Origin: Panorpa germanica | Taxonomy: Eukaryota > Arthropoda > Insecta > Mecoptera > Panorpidae | Assembly (NCBI GenBank): GCA_963678705.1 | Contig: OY783203.1 | Location: 25,216,535-25,280,534, forward strand | Reading direction: 5' to 3' | DNA length: 64,000 nt | In this document: one piece after another, positions 20,851-32,724 of the stretch | Layout of the letters: every line of letters starts with the position of its first letter | How positions within the stretch are numbered: the stretch's first letter is position 1 | Notes under the pieces: generated by a model | Database searches by the model: none | Told to the model about the DNA's origin: nothing | Seen by the model: the letters and a program-made list of their open reading frames with translations, nothing else | Position numbers and translations under genes: made by a program

Positions 20851-21577
20851 GACCAATAGAATATCGATAAATTCTGAAATTCTAAATTCATTCACATAAA
20901 TGTGTTCACTGATTTCTTTTAATACATTTTATAATATTTTGATATTTGATAGAGATAGGGTACAACTGTTGAATTATAAAATTAATGTTTTTTCTATAAT
21001 ATACAGTACTCAAAATGAAAAGTTAACATTTTTATTTTACTAATGGTATGTAAAATATACATGAAAATTTTGGTAACATACCGTAGACTAAAATGTATTT
21101 TTTTATGATAATTCTATAATATATTTATGAAAATGCTATGTAATATTTTATGTACAAATTTTAAACTTATGTAAACTATAATATTTTTTTATGTAAAATA
21201 CACATTCTTTTGTGAAAGATTATTTTGTCATGTAGAATTTTTGATTAATAATTCACTTTTTATAATGTATACTTAATAATTAATAAGTCATTGCTTTGTA
21301 ATATACTGTAGCTCTGATTTTAATTTTTATACCGAATATACTCGTATGTTGTTATTTAGGAACAACTACGGTCCGAAACACATGTTTATGTTTCCTGTAC
21401 GATGACTATAAAGTCATCGCTGTACACGCTGTAATCTCATGATGGAAGTTTTAGACTAATATATTTTTATTTGCAATTATCTTCACAATTACAAAATATA
21501 AATTTTTAAAATTTTCAAAGTCAAATGTCTTTGTCAATAAACTTGTTAAAAACAACCTCAGAAAGTATTGCGCTAGT
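20851..21577. other. No feature seen
   Basis: Strongly AT-rich sequence with many TATG/ATGTAA words and no coding signal. Confidence 0.3.
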
Positions 21578-21624
21578 CAGGGGATCGAACTCAAAAACAC
21601 ATCAGCCTTGCGTCAAGTGTCGTC
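21578..21624 (-). mobile_element. SINE head fragment
   Basis: Read on minus: GACGACACTTGACGCAAGGC, then GAGTTCGATCCCCTGA (box B). Compared with 8929-9155 it has an internal deletion of about 20 nt between GACGACAC and TTGACGC. It lies just before the MITE copy at 21633. Confidence 0.55.
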
Positions 21625-21632
21625 CATTAACA

Positions 21633-22263
21633 ATGGGCTTGTGTCCTATGTCTTAATTTCTACAAAACTGTACTATATATTGATAAAGTGGATTACTAGA
21701 ACCTCAAATGTACAATTATTTTTTAATAACTCCTTATATGTTAAGAGATATTAACAATTAAAAAAGTCATTTTGTCTCTTTAATTATTAAAGGGATTCAA
21801 CGTTGTACACATTCCAAGTGCATGTGTCAACACAATCCTTAATCTAAATAAATCTCTGCTATATGTATTTATATATCAAAATATCAAATATTATTTACAG
21901 CTATTTCAAGGAACAATCAAATTCCAATATTATGTCTGCCTTGGCAGGCTTAAATAAAATAAAAACTTATTATTCTTTGATTTGACTTGATTATTTGACT
22001 ACCAACAGCTACAGAACATTATCACAGCACTGACTCCTACACAGCACCTACTCAACAAATAACTGACGTTAAAATGCATTTCACGTCATACAAATATGGC
22101 CGACCATTTCTAGCGCTAAAACTACAATTCTAACTTTTAGTTGCTATATCTCCTTCAATATTTAGATATTTAATAAAATAGACACGCCAATACACATTTA
22201 TTAACATCAATTTCAATCAACAATTGAAAAATCGACCACTAAAAAATGAGGACACAAACCCAT
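21633..22263. mobile_element. 600-bp MITE, copy 2 of 2
   Basis: Direct repeat of 9789-10383, 631 bp long and the fuller copy: it keeps a block near 22063-22112 (containing TGCATTTCACGTCATACAAA) that copy 1 lacks. The right terminus is AGGACACAAACCCAT, one change from copy 1. The high identity between two copies 12 kb apart suggests recent amplification. Confidence 0.75.
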
Positions 22264-22919
22264 TCTTACTGAGGATAAACTATACGTTATAATACTTCAA
22301 GACAAGATCTATAATTATCATTGATTTATTTTTATAAAACTTCATCTGTACATAAATATGTTATGTGTACAATAAATACATTAGACATAGATTTATATAT
22401 CTACTTCCTTCTAAACATAGTTACATTTATTCTAACACTCAACACTTTCACCTCCTTGACCTTCTAAAGTAATACCGTATTATATACTCATATGTAGTTT
22501 TCACATCTCCTTTCAAACCACCTTCCAGATTTTATTCCAGGTAGCTTTCCTTGTTGGTCCGACGCCTTTGTACCAAATGTAAACTGAATTATTTCTGAAG
22601 ACACAAGAACCAAAACGAGAAACGAGTGATTAGGATATAGATTATCTAATTATTCATTTGGTTAATTATAAATTAAAGATTCAAGTCTGGTGATAATGTG
22701 ACATATACGAGTATAAGCATTTTTCCCGGATGTAATAGCCGTAATGAGATTAAATAATTACATTTTTATTTAATTTAAATTCTACTAGACTCTAGTTATA
22801 TAAGAATTTAACCTCGGAATGAAAGGTAATAAGCTAAAAAACTTGTATACATCTTTGTTTTGATATTTTATAAGTTCTCTCAAATATATCATAGAATTTC
22901 ATTTCAACATTATTATATA
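22264..22919. other. No gene; one dispersed-repeat block
   Basis: 22812-22890 (CTCGGAATGAAAGG ... CTTGTATACATCTTTGTTTT ... TTATAAGTTCTCTCAAA) matches 54122-54197 in the same orientation. The remainder shows nothing. Confidence 0.4.
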
Positions 22920-23216
22920 CAGGGTGTCCCAAAATTCAACGATAAGCGGGCACCAGAGGGTGGTCCTGCTCATGACTACACGAGAAAAAAGAAGATAAAA
23001 AATTATCTCATTTTGTTTTGAAATTACAAAAAAAAAATTAAAATCTTTCGAAAATTGAAACATCTTAAGATGTTTTTAACTACCATGACCACAATTTTTC
23101 AAATATTTCTGATTTGTTTTTTGTATCAAAACAAAATGAGATAATTTTTACTTGTGTAGTCATGAGCAGGACCACCCTCTGGTTGCCCGATTATCGTTGA
23201 ATTTTGGGACACCCTG
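22920..23216. mobile_element. Palindromic TA-flanked MITE, 297 bp
   Basis: The termini CAGGGTGTCCCAAAATTCAA are identical when read inward from both ends. The arms stay nearly identical for at least 80 bp (through GAGGGTGGTCCTGCTCATGA) and remain similar towards the centre. TA flanks both ends (22918-22919, 23217-23218). This is a Tc1/mariner-type foldback MITE with no coding capacity. High arm identity suggests youth or gene conversion between arms. Confidence 0.85.
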
Positions 23217-23611
23217 TATTTAAGACTTTTTAATAGGAACTGTAAATTTTTAATCAAACTTATGTGTTGCTTCTGAAATCAATACAAAGTTGATTTTAGT
23301 AATTTACATACGCATTATAATAATTACACAGTTTTACTGAAATCATACTATCTTGTCTGAAATCAAAGAAACGACATTTAAAGTTTATTATTTAAATTGT
23401 CAATCCCTTTTTATCTAATTTTATTATAACCTAACATTATGCACAGTGAGTTCTGTCAGCTCCAAATATCAACTGTGTTGGCCGTTCGCACACACTATCA
23501 CACAATGAAAGTAGCTATAACTAATATATACCGTTAGCTCACCTGACCAGAATGCAGTTGTAGTTTCTCTAGTCACTGTTACCAACTAAAGAAATATAAT
23601 TTCTTTACATA
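23217..23611. other. No feature seen
   Basis: AT-rich spacer between two palindromic elements. Confidence 0.3.
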
Positions 23612-23897
23612 TACAGTGAGTGTAAAAAGTATTCGTACACCTCGGTATGCAGAAAGAAAAACGAATTTGCTAGGCTTCCTGGTATATATTTTCTAAAAAA
23701 CAAAATAGTATCAAACACTTCAAGGTTACAGCATTGTATTTATTAAAAAAAAAAAAGATTAAAAGAAAGACTGAGTGCGTGGTAAAAATAAATACGCACA
23801 ATATATTCGAAATCACAAACAAAAAGTATTCGTACATTTCATAAATTAGTGATAAAATATAAAGAATTAGTGATGAAATAACAAAAAAATATAGTAA

Positions 23898-24343
23898 TTA
23901 ATATTTTGTTGGGCCACCTCTTGCATTAATAATAGCTTGGAGTCTTCGTGGCATAGAATCAACTAGTTTAGAAGTGTAAGAAGACGGTATCAGAGCCCAT
24001 TCCTCGCGAAGCGCGATTTTTAATGTTTCTTTATTCGAAATGTGTCGTGTTCGAATTTTTTTATCAAGATAATCCCACACATGCTCTATAACATTAATAT
24101 CGGGTGATTGAGGAGGTATTTCAAGGTGTTTTGAAGTGTTAAAAGGATCCACATCTTGGTATTCCATGCTGTGTGCTTTGGATAATCATTATTAAAACCC
24201 ATTTCTGTTACACTTGCGGGAAGATTCTCTTTTAAGATATTAATATACACTTTTTGATCCATGATTCCATCAATAAATGCAAGTTTCCCCACTCCAGTAG
24301 CACTCATACAACCCCAAACCAAAACAGAACCACCGTATTTCAA
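23898..24343 (-). pseudogene. Tc1 transposase catalytic half, left arm
   Basis: Reading minus from 24343: KYGGSVLVWGCMSATGVGKL, then FIDGIMDQKVYINILKENLP and DYPKHTAWNTKMW. After a frame change comes VDPFNTSKHLEIPPQSPDIN, then VIEHVWDYLDKKI and MPRRLQAIINARGGPTKY followed by a stop at 23898. These are the second Asp region (DxPKHTA) and the Glu region (PPQSPDxNxIEHVW) of the Tc1 DDE domain. The N-terminal DNA-binding domains and first catalytic Asp are absent. The usual FQQDN before DPKHTA is shortened, and the two motif blocks lie in different frames, so no product could be active. Confidence 0.88.
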
Positions 24344-24392
24344 CCATCAGTGTAAATATAAGTGTATAACAGTGTCTAAATATAATATTTTT

Positions 24393-24826
24393 AAATACGG
24401 TTTGGGTTGGGGTTGTATGAGTGCTACTGGAGTGGGGAAACTTGCATTTATTGATGGAATCATGGATCAAAAAGTGTATATTAATATCTTAAAAGAGAAT
24501 CTTCCCGCAAGTGTAACAGAAATGGGTTTTAATAATGATTATCCAAAGCACACAGCATGGAATACCAAGATGTGGATCCTTTTAACACTTCAAAACACCT
24601 TGAAATACCTCCTCAATCACCCGATATTAATGTTATAGAGCATGTGTGGGATTATCTTGATAAAAAAATTCGAACACGACACATTTCGAATAAAGAAACA
24701 TTAAAAATCGCGCTTCGCGAGGAATGGGCTCTGATACCGTCTTCTTACACTTCTAAACTAGTTGATTCTATGCCACGAAGACTCCAAGCTATTATTAATG
24801 CAAGAGGTGGCCCAACAAAATATTAA
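24393..24826 (+). pseudogene. Tc1 transposase catalytic half, right arm
   Basis: Mirror copy of the left-arm fragment on the plus strand: GWGCMSATGVGKLAFIDGIM, DYPKHTAWNTKMW, then in another frame an 89-codon C-terminus (24557-24826) identical in translation to the left-arm one. The same frame break is present in both arms, so the lesion predates the inverted duplication. A 9-bp deletion removes part of the GGSV region at the inner edge of this arm. Confidence 0.88.
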
Positions 24827-25110
24827 TTACTATATTTTTTTGTTATTTCATCACTAATTCTTTATATTTTATCACTAATTTATGAAATGTACGAATACTT
24901 TTTGTTTGTGATTTCGAATATATTGTGCGTATTTATTTTTACCACGCACTCAGTCTTTCTTTTAATCTTTTTTTTTTTTAATAAATACAATGCTGTAACC
25001 TTGAAGTGTTTGATACTATTTTGTTTTTTAGAAAATATATACCAGGAAGCCTAGAAAATTCGTTTTTCTTTCTGCATACCGAGGTGTACGAATACTTTTT
25101 ACACTCACTG

Positions 25111-25285
25111 TATATTACTGTGATACTATTAGGTCAGCGCGGCTTAGAAAAGACCATCACTAAAGGGACGTTAAACATACGCCAGTTCCATAAAAACTAG
25201 ATTTAACTGAGAATTAAGTACAGACTAAAACAGCAACGAGTACTAATTAATAAACATTTAGACCACATATAATAACAACCAATAC
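25111..25285. other. No feature seen
   Basis: Short spacer with no coding sequence. Confidence 0.3.
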
Positions 25286-25459
25286 ACAGTGCTTGCCATA
25301 GAAATATAAGAATAGAGTGCGCGAAGGGTACGGCCGCGTGTAAGAGGGAGTGATAGAAAGAGACACAGAGAACACTCGTCAGCTATCTCTCTCTTTGACT
25401 TAATTGCAGTATTCTGTCTCTTGCGCACTCTATTCTTATACCTCTTGATGCATGCACAG
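25286..25459. mobile_element. Short MITE, 174 bp
   Basis: The left arm ATAAGAATAGAGTGCGCGAA and, read inward from the right, ATAAGAATAGAGTGCGCAAG form an inverted repeat whose outer part (CACAGTGC / CACTGTGC) is weaker. The middle is rich in AGAGACAGAG/CTCTCTCTTT. A partial copy in the opposite orientation lies at 55826-55935. No target duplication is clear. Confidence 0.6.
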
Positions 25460-27947
25460 TGAAATACTAGGACGGACTAGATGCTCTGTCTTATATTCGT
25501 GGTGTGAATGCCGCGCAACATTCGCTTGCTTCATGTTTCAGTTAGGCGCTTACTTATCTTAAGCTGACGTAGCGACTTTTATTACTCGCTCGTGGTATTA
25601 CCATTATGTAATTTGAGTTTTAATCTGACTTATACGTATTAAAGAGCGATTACAATTGTATGGCACGAGATCCATTGACCGTGTATTTTCTACTTATTAC
25701 TTTCCACTAACTTTACATTACACTATTATCTTGTACTTGTTTGTCGTCATACTCGGCAGGGGCCTCGGATACACTACACACCGCGACACCAAACACCGCG
25801 ACGTCCTAGTTACATGAGCCGTAGGCGTAGATTTCAAATAGTAAACACTTTACTGTTTAAAAATTATGCAAACTGCACTACGTTTTGCGTTTCTTCCATG
25901 AAATGTTCTTGATTGTCGGTGTACAGATACAATTAGAACATAATATGGAATCAAAACATAAACTGACATTCAGTCGCTGTAAAAACATGTCTTAACTGTA
26001 CAACAGAAAACTCGCTAAGCTTTTATACTACATTGGAAATGCATTCCACTTAAAATTAATCGCTCATTCAGATTGCATATAAAATTTTGTTCAAAACTAA
26101 ATAAATCCATAAATGGTTATATCTAGACAGGATTAATTTTAGTTAAACATCATGAAACCTTGGTATTTCTAACTATGGTTTAATGTTTGCTTAAATCCTT
26201 TAAATACTACCTAGAAATGTTACCTACTAAATAATAAATTCTTAAATTAATGTATTTAGTTCTCTAAACTGAAGAATAAGTATAATAATATTAAACCTTA
26301 TAACTAATAATTAACTAATCATAATTCCACATTTATATTGCAATGTGCAGTTTCTTAGAGCAATAGTACACCTGATAGCTTTCCTTTTATTACGACTCAT
26401 CTGTTATGGTATTTACGACCTTTACCATAAAACATCTCTATACTATTATTTAATAATTTTAATGAAAGTATACTACAATTAAACTTTCACATAATATTTA
26501 TTCCATGACTGGAAAATAGATGTCAAACATTATATAAAGAGAAGTTACATTTCGGGCACTGAGCTTAGGTAACGTTAAGCGTAGTTAGTCATTGATCTGT
26601 TGCGATTTGTGAACGCTGTGGTGCATTGTATATTTACTATTCTTACACATCATAAACTGCCTAAGCATCATAAACTGCTAAAACAAACCCAACTGCACTA
26701 TAACTCTCTCTATTTTCTTTTTTATTACACTCGTAACTATTTTACTTTTAAATTTGATAAGATAAATGCATTTTTAGTTCCACTAGAACACAGAACGATT
26801 TGTCTGCTGTGTACCCTATCCTGCTGTTATAGCTTCTTCACGCGCTGAACTGACTCTTGATTATAACATACCTGTCATCGGTATTGTAGTGTATTGTTGT
26901 TGAAGACTTGAAGGATAATTTAACAATATCGCTCACGTAATATTCAGATTGTTGTCTTAGAACAGTTACCTTTACTGACACATTACTACCCCAACTCCCA
27001 CTTCACCCTAAGACATCATCGTACTTTATTCTGAATAAAGCACAACAATCTTCTGTCAAATTATTTTGAAATTAGATTTTTTAAATTTATTTTATATAAT
27101 ATCTTGCGGTATCTTCCTGATTCCCTTTTAGTTTTTAATATATATTTTATAATACGAAAACTTGATCTAGTTTTTATATTTCCCAAAAGTTTACTGGAAC
27201 CGCGGATGGTGGATCTTGCACAGGTCTGGGCTCAAATATCAAGGTTGCTGTAAAGTTCATTTTAACTTTTATGATATTTCTTTTCTGCTACTGTCAGAGT
27301 TCTCGATCATCCAAACCAGATGCGAATGCCTATTTGTGTCCTTAGTAATCACAACAAGTATGAACTTGAACTTATTCGTTTGAACCTGATTGGTTCATCA
27401 GTTGTTTCTCATTCCTGACTGATTTCCTTATCTGGCAACAAAATATTATACAATTTTTTGAACTTGAAACTTTTTAGTGAACTTTGTATTTATATTTGTT
27501 TTCTATTGCAAAAGCTAAATTCTCCTTAAGATCATCTTATCAATCATCATAGTGTAAAATATGTTGCCATGTGTTTGCATTTTTACGTGATTTCATTTTT
27601 TTTTAGAGTTATCACTATTATAATTATACTTTTACACATGAGAGTACTATACCAGGAATTGAAGTTAGACTTCTATCAATTCTCAAACAATATCAATTTC
27701 TCTTCTCAGTACTTCAATTTGTCAATTCGATGAACCAGTAAAGACAGCAGTGACACAAAATTGCATTGTAAATAAAAATTGCTAAAACAATACATTTTAT
27801 TCATATATATTTTTTATACAATATTTTTTTGAAATTATAACTTTACTTATTATTGTCACATTGCGAACTGAGTGGGTATGCTAATAAGTAAATCTGGCAG
27901 ATAACACCGCTGCTTGATAAATTTATGATTATCCAAAATTATAACTC
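25460..27947. other. 2.5-kb stretch with nothing recognised
   Basis: Open frames are short and AT-driven. No repeat partners were noticed in this window. TTAGGTAACG near 26566 and a block of TAAACTGC duplications (about 26653 and 26672) are minor. Confidence 0.35.
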
Positions 27948-27992
27948 TAGCAGTCTGACGTCAAGCATCAATCTCTCGCCCACTGTGTCGTC
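27948..27992 (-). mobile_element. SINE head fragment
   Basis: Read on minus: GACGACACAGTGGGCGAGAG, then ATTGATGCTTGACGTCAGAC, matching the 5' head of 8929-9155 up to the anticodon-like region. Box B is absent. A small plus-strand open frame here (27925-28107) runs across this fragment and is not a gene. Confidence 0.6.
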
Positions 27993-28128
27993 TGTGTACG
28001 GTGATGTTTTTATAAATATTGAGGAAGATGAGACGAACCACAAATTCAAATTTAAAACACATACTCTTACTGATATCTCTACTAAGAATGCACTGAAAAC
28101 GCAATAAACACGAATTTCTTTGAAGTTA

Positions 28129-28642
28129 GGCCTGTCGCACACTGCAAGTGTATTTAAGCGAATTCGGGCGTAAATAGGCGGCTTGGTTGACCGGTTAGAA
28201 CTCTCAAAGCAAGCCGACTTCTGTGTTCTTTCCATGTGTTGTGTCACAGCGCTTACTTACCACGTACCGATACGACAGTATGCCAAGTCAAACTTGTGCA
28301 CTGTAGGGTGTATTGAAGTTGTTTTGCACTAACTTAATTTTTCATAGAAAACTTTTACTTTAATTTTTATCGATACCTCACTGTTATGAAAGAAACTATT
28401 GTATTCCCTTCCAGTCTAAGACAGCTGATTGTATTGAAAGGTTCGAATAGGTTTACCGTTGTAGCATGTATTCGCTTGGTTAAAATTCACTGATATACGT
28501 ACGTAACCCCTATATTCGGACGGCTTTGTCGCTTGCAGTGTGCGAGTTCATTGCATTTACAGGGTTCGGATAGGTAAAGCGTAGTAACGCGTATACGTCC
28601 TGCCAAAAGTCGCTTAAATACGGTTCCATAGTGCGAAAGGCT
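28129..28642. mobile_element. MITE, 514 bp, imperfect inverted termini
   Basis: The left end is GGCCTGTCGCACACTGCAAG and the right end, read inward, AAGCCTTTCGCACTATGGAA. The arms rejoin at GTATTTAAGCG on both sides, giving an inverted repeat of about 34 bp. The left flank is TTA and the right flank TAA. A related CGCTTGCAGTGTGCGAG block lies inside at 28531. A Harbinger-like origin is likely but not certain. Confidence 0.6.
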
Positions 28643-28724
28643 TAAGAACTGGATCAACGACAATCATTCGTAAGTGTTTGTAGGCAAAAGTACATCGTGT
28701 TTGTGGAACCTATGGAATCGTGAA

Positions 28725-28838
28725 GACCTATGTCCCATAGAGAAATAATTCCGCATGGAAAAAACGAGAATTCTGATAGAATTAAAACCGTGAGGAAAAA
28801 TAGCGCACGTAGTTATTCTGCAGTAGGATCTAGACTTA
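28725..28838. mobile_element. Small Harbinger-like MITE or fragment
   Basis: The left portion ACCTATGTCCCATAGAGAAA then TAATTCCGC, and the right portion GTAGTTATTCTGCAGTAGG then ATCTAG, form weak inverted termini resembling those at 13934-14332. The size suggests an internally deleted copy. Confidence 0.4.
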
Positions 28839-29513
28839 TAATCAGCTTTAATAAACGACTTGGTAATTTCCTTGTATCTATGTAATGGAAGTATAGTACC
28901 AAAAGTGTCACAGTTATTAGCGTATAAACAAATATTAGCGTACCTATGTATATGTACTTGTATATGAAATTAACTTTTTCTCTCTCTGTTCCAGGTTAGT
29001 TGATGCTCCCTTTTAACATTAATTACTCGACATTTGACAGTGGCAAAGGTAAGTGACACATTCTAATTACGCGAGCTCCAAAGTACTCATCATTGAGTAC
29101 GTTCTTTTATGTTAAACACAACCAACTCGTAATCTGCAGAATTAAGTACCAAGCTGTACCTGTACACTGTACAGTATACGGCGCAGCGGCTCTTCTACTC
29201 TATGTATCAGATGAGAATTTACATAAAAATTCATCTTGATGTATGTCACATAGAAGTAGTTGTTAGTGATTAAAGTTAAGTTTATGAAAATTACAACGAT
29301 ATGTCTAAAGTAGATGTTCCATTTTTACTCTCTCATGTACTTAGACCTCTATTACACAAAGGGCTTCTCTCTCTCTCCTCTTGACTTATGACCTAATGTA
29401 CTTTTGTATTTCAGTTGTTTTAAACAAGAACCGTTTTCTTATGATGATTAGTGCAAAGTATTAAATAGTTGAATTATATACTAAAATAACAGTAATTAGA
29501 ACAGTATATTGAG
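28839..29513. other. No gene seen
   Basis: A strong acceptor-like site (TTTTTCTCTCTCTGTTCCAG) ends at 28994, but no frame after it looks like protein. It could be an unused site or precede a non-coding exon. Confidence 0.3.
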
Positions 29514-29517
29514 TTAA

Positions 29518-30234
29518 GGGGGTTCTCCCGTGTGACGGCCTGTTTTTTAAGCATTTTTTGAGAATCTTTTTTGACGTCCTGTGAAAAGATAGAACTTAGA
29601 TATTTTTAATTGATTTATTTTTTCAGTTATTTATTACTATTTCAAAAGTATGTAAAACAAATTTCATGTAAAATTTTTCATTACAACGTGTGCAACTCTG
29701 AAGACACCTGCTTAAAAATAAAGGGCGCCGACTTTCTCCACGATTTTGGTTTATTGGCTTATTAGAAAAAAAGAAGAAAAAAACGGCGTTTTTATCTATA
29801 GACTAAAATGCATAGAATGAACTAGAATTATTTGAAAATATTGAAAGTTGAGATTTTTGCAGACTTCTGAAAAAATAGTTTCAAATTTCATGACTTTTTT
29901 TTACTTTCTTGTTTCGAAATAATTAGAAATACTCTGAATTTTTGGAAGATTTTAGTTCAGTCCGTCTACATGTGCTGAGTCTATCCTATAAATTTTAGTG
30001 AATCGGTCAAACCGTTCTCGAGATATGATGGAGGAAAGTTTGAAAAACACAGTTTTCAGAAAAACGCGTTTAAAGTTCCTACTACTCAACTACGCGCTCC
30101 GAACATCTGTTTCTTCTAACTGCTGTGTCTTTGTAACGAAATTGAATTTAAAAAAATTACTTTACCAGCATATTCTACAAATGTTAAAGAATAAATTTAT
30201 GCAAAAAAAAAGTCGATCACACGGGAGAACCCCC
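29518..30234. mobile_element. TTAA-flanked non-autonomous DNA transposon, 717 bp
   Basis: The termini GGGGGTTCTCCCGTGTGA are an exact 18-bp inverted repeat, flanked on both sides by TTAA (29514-29517, 30235-30238). The TTAA target is used by piggyBac, Kolobok and some Sola elements, but piggyBac ends normally start CCC, so Kolobok- or Sola-like is more likely. The interior holds GTTCTCGAGATATGATGG, a motif type common in insect repeats, and no transposase. The 94-codon plus frame at 29998-30282 runs out through the right terminus and is not a gene. Confidence 0.75.
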
Positions 30235-30238
30235 TTAA

Positions 30239-32724
30239 ATAAATATATCGTACAATGTATAATTGTTGAAACTTTTTGGTAATTTTGGGAATCTTCGTCA
30301 CGTCGCTACGAGTATACTCGTACTGATGTTCATAGTTTAATATGTACGTTTTGTGATCTGTGCACTTGGCATTTGACTGACTGAATAAGAGATTCGCGGT
30401 TAATCTTATATTTACGGCATCCCCCTCTTCACTCACCTTCACTGAAATCTTAGTGCTTCAGGGATCTGTATACTCCCCACAACATCATGTGTTTCTGTTT
30501 CCATAACTCAACGCACGCTCTAAGGATATTGAAGCAAGACAGCTTCTAGCTACGAAGTGTCATTCTCTTATTCCACGGGTTGACAATAGATCGTATATGT
30601 CAACACATTCTGACTTGCCACCCCCATTACTTGTGTATGACACCCCTCTGAGGTATACTGTGTGCTTAAAATACATATTTATAATTCTAAAACGTTGAAT
30701 CAACTATGTACCATACGTACTTCTACAACAACACGATAATTAAGTTACTTTTCCAACAGGTTTCTGATGAGGAAGGTCGCTTCTGTTTGATATGCAAATT
30801 ATATTTCCCTCCCCTTCTTTTTACTCCACCTTAACACGAATTTACGTAGGTAGAATGGTATTACACTGGTATAATGTTTTTATTAGAATTTAAATAAACT
30901 GAATTGCTTATAAGTTCAATATTTCAATTGATTATTACAACATAAATGGCTATCCGCCAAATATCACTTTTATTGTATTATTAAAGGATTATTATTTCTA
31001 TTGCATTATCTTTATCATTGTCTATTAACAGTGTTTTCAGAGAGCTGACACAATTTAATTCTATATTCTTACTCGCTAAAACACTGTTTAAATCATATTT
31101 TAGATGTATGTATTTAACATCAAAAAGTTTATCTGCTACATAACATTACGATTAATCAAAGGATATGCAACAAATTTATTGTGAAATTACATTATACTTA
31201 TAACATTATATACTTATCAACGTTTGCTATATGAAACGTATAAATCTTTTAAAAGTCTACAGAAAATCATAATTAGTCTTATAGACATTTCCACTGACCA
31301 GTAGACCCTTATAGTTTCTTAATTCTACCGTGTGGAGAATAGCAATCGCAGAATCAAATCAATTCATTGAATCATCGCATTTCTTATATTTTATTTTTAT
31401 ATTACTTTTCAATTTACTTGGCATTTTTGTATTTTATGTATAAATTGTATATATGCTGCCAATTGGAACCTAAAGCTGCGTACACAAATTGTAACATCCA
31501 ACATTTGTTGTGAGAAGTTGTACAACACGTCCACACTAGTGCGACATGCAACTTAATACGTCGGAAGTTTTCATATTTCGAACGAATTCCTTCAATTTGC
31601 TTTACAGAATAAAGTAATAAAACTTAGTTATTTAACAAGATCTCTGCTAACTCGTAATTAAACTCAGTTTGACAAGGGTCTATTGTTCAGGTCTATTTCA
31701 TTTGTTCATTTAAACACCATTTTTAATTATTTTTATTTATTTACCAAACACAACTAACCAAAAAGACTCTTTTACCAAAAAAAAAACGTGAACACAATGA
31801 GATTATATTGGAGACTGAGTAGGTACTCGACCCTTCTGTTCGAGATCATATTCAAAATCTTAATTTCTTTGATGTACCGACATAGCTTTGAAACATTTTT
31901 GTTTTATAAAAATAGAACTACCTAGAATTTTTAAAAATAGCATAAGTAAGGGTGTTATTAGTGTCACATGTTTATGTCGTACTAGTCTGTACGTTATAAG
32001 TACAACACATTTAATACACTCGTGTCTAAATAATGTCAACTTATGAATGAAAATATATAAATGTTGGATGTCGAAAGTTTATGTCGGACCAATCTGTGCC
32101 AAGTATAGGACTCAACGTATCGAGTTAAGTACGAATCAGTGTATCTACTTCTGATGATGTACCCCTACTACGCATATTACTGATCTGATATTGAGAGTTG
32201 TGCACATGCACAAAAAGTAAACAAAACCCAATGTACAACAAAAAGTTTTTTGAACTTGAGTTACTAAAAACTCATGGAGTAGAGATTTACTTCTACTGGT
32301 ACTGTTACATAGTATACTGGTACAATATTTACAATACAGTGTGGAACAACTTCGCAGAAACTTTTCTTTGTTATTTGTATAATAATCTGGATATAATTTA
32401 CATAAGAAAACGTCTAATGAAAACAGTTCTAGATAGAAACACAAGTACAGTGTATGTAGTCGTATAATTATATATGCGGAAGTTGGTTTTTCTTTATAAA
32501 TATTTAATGTATGAGGGGTATCACACGTGCCTACCCCAATCCCCAAAATACTGAGCGCTACACCCAGCGACCTTGACGCAACTCTGAAGATTACACTAAT
32601 GCCCTTTTAGGTAATGGAAAAAGACAAGCGCGCTATTTGATTATTATTTGAAACATTACGTTGTCTAAATTAAAATAAATTGTTTCCGCGAATATGAAAA
32701 TTAAATACGTTTTACCATCCCCAT
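30239..32724. other. 2.5-kb stretch with no supported feature
   Basis: ACATCCAACATTTG near 31495 and its inverse near 32061 could be ends of a degraded element of about 600 bp, but the match is too short to call. Overlapping frames on both strands at 32145-32546 look AT-driven, not coding. Confidence 0.3.

Larger units (their letters stand above)
23614..25110. mobile_element. Palindromic Tc1-like derivative (head-to-head 3' halves)
   Basis: A 1,497-bp near-perfect palindrome flanked by TA (23612-23613, 25111-25112). The termini CAGTGAGTGTAAAAAGTATT are exact inverted copies and typical of Tc1-like ends. The left arm (23614-24340) and right arm (24393-25110) each hold the 3' half of a Tc1 transposase gene pointing outward, separated by a 52-bp loop. 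The arm lengths differ by 9 bp, accounted for by one small deletion at the inner edge of the right arm. Elsewhere I saw only one substitution, in the outer 60 bp. It cannot encode a transposase but retains both termini, so it could be mobilised in trans. It may form by the route that gives snap-back P or Tc elements. Confidence 0.9.

Noticed and set aside
28975-29050. Strong splice acceptor (TTTTTCTCTCTCTGTTCCAG)
   Set aside because: No coding-like sequence follows in any frame. Polypyrimidine-AG strings occur by chance in AT/CT-rich DNA.
31470-32105. Possible MITE bounded by ACATCCAACATTTG and its inverse
   Set aside because: Only about 13 bp match, the outer ends do not agree, and no target duplication was found.
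32145-32546. 133-codon minus frame with an overlapping plus frame
   Set aside because: Both strands are open over the same AT-rich DNA, with Cys/Tyr/Phe-rich nonsense composition, no motifs and no splice sites.
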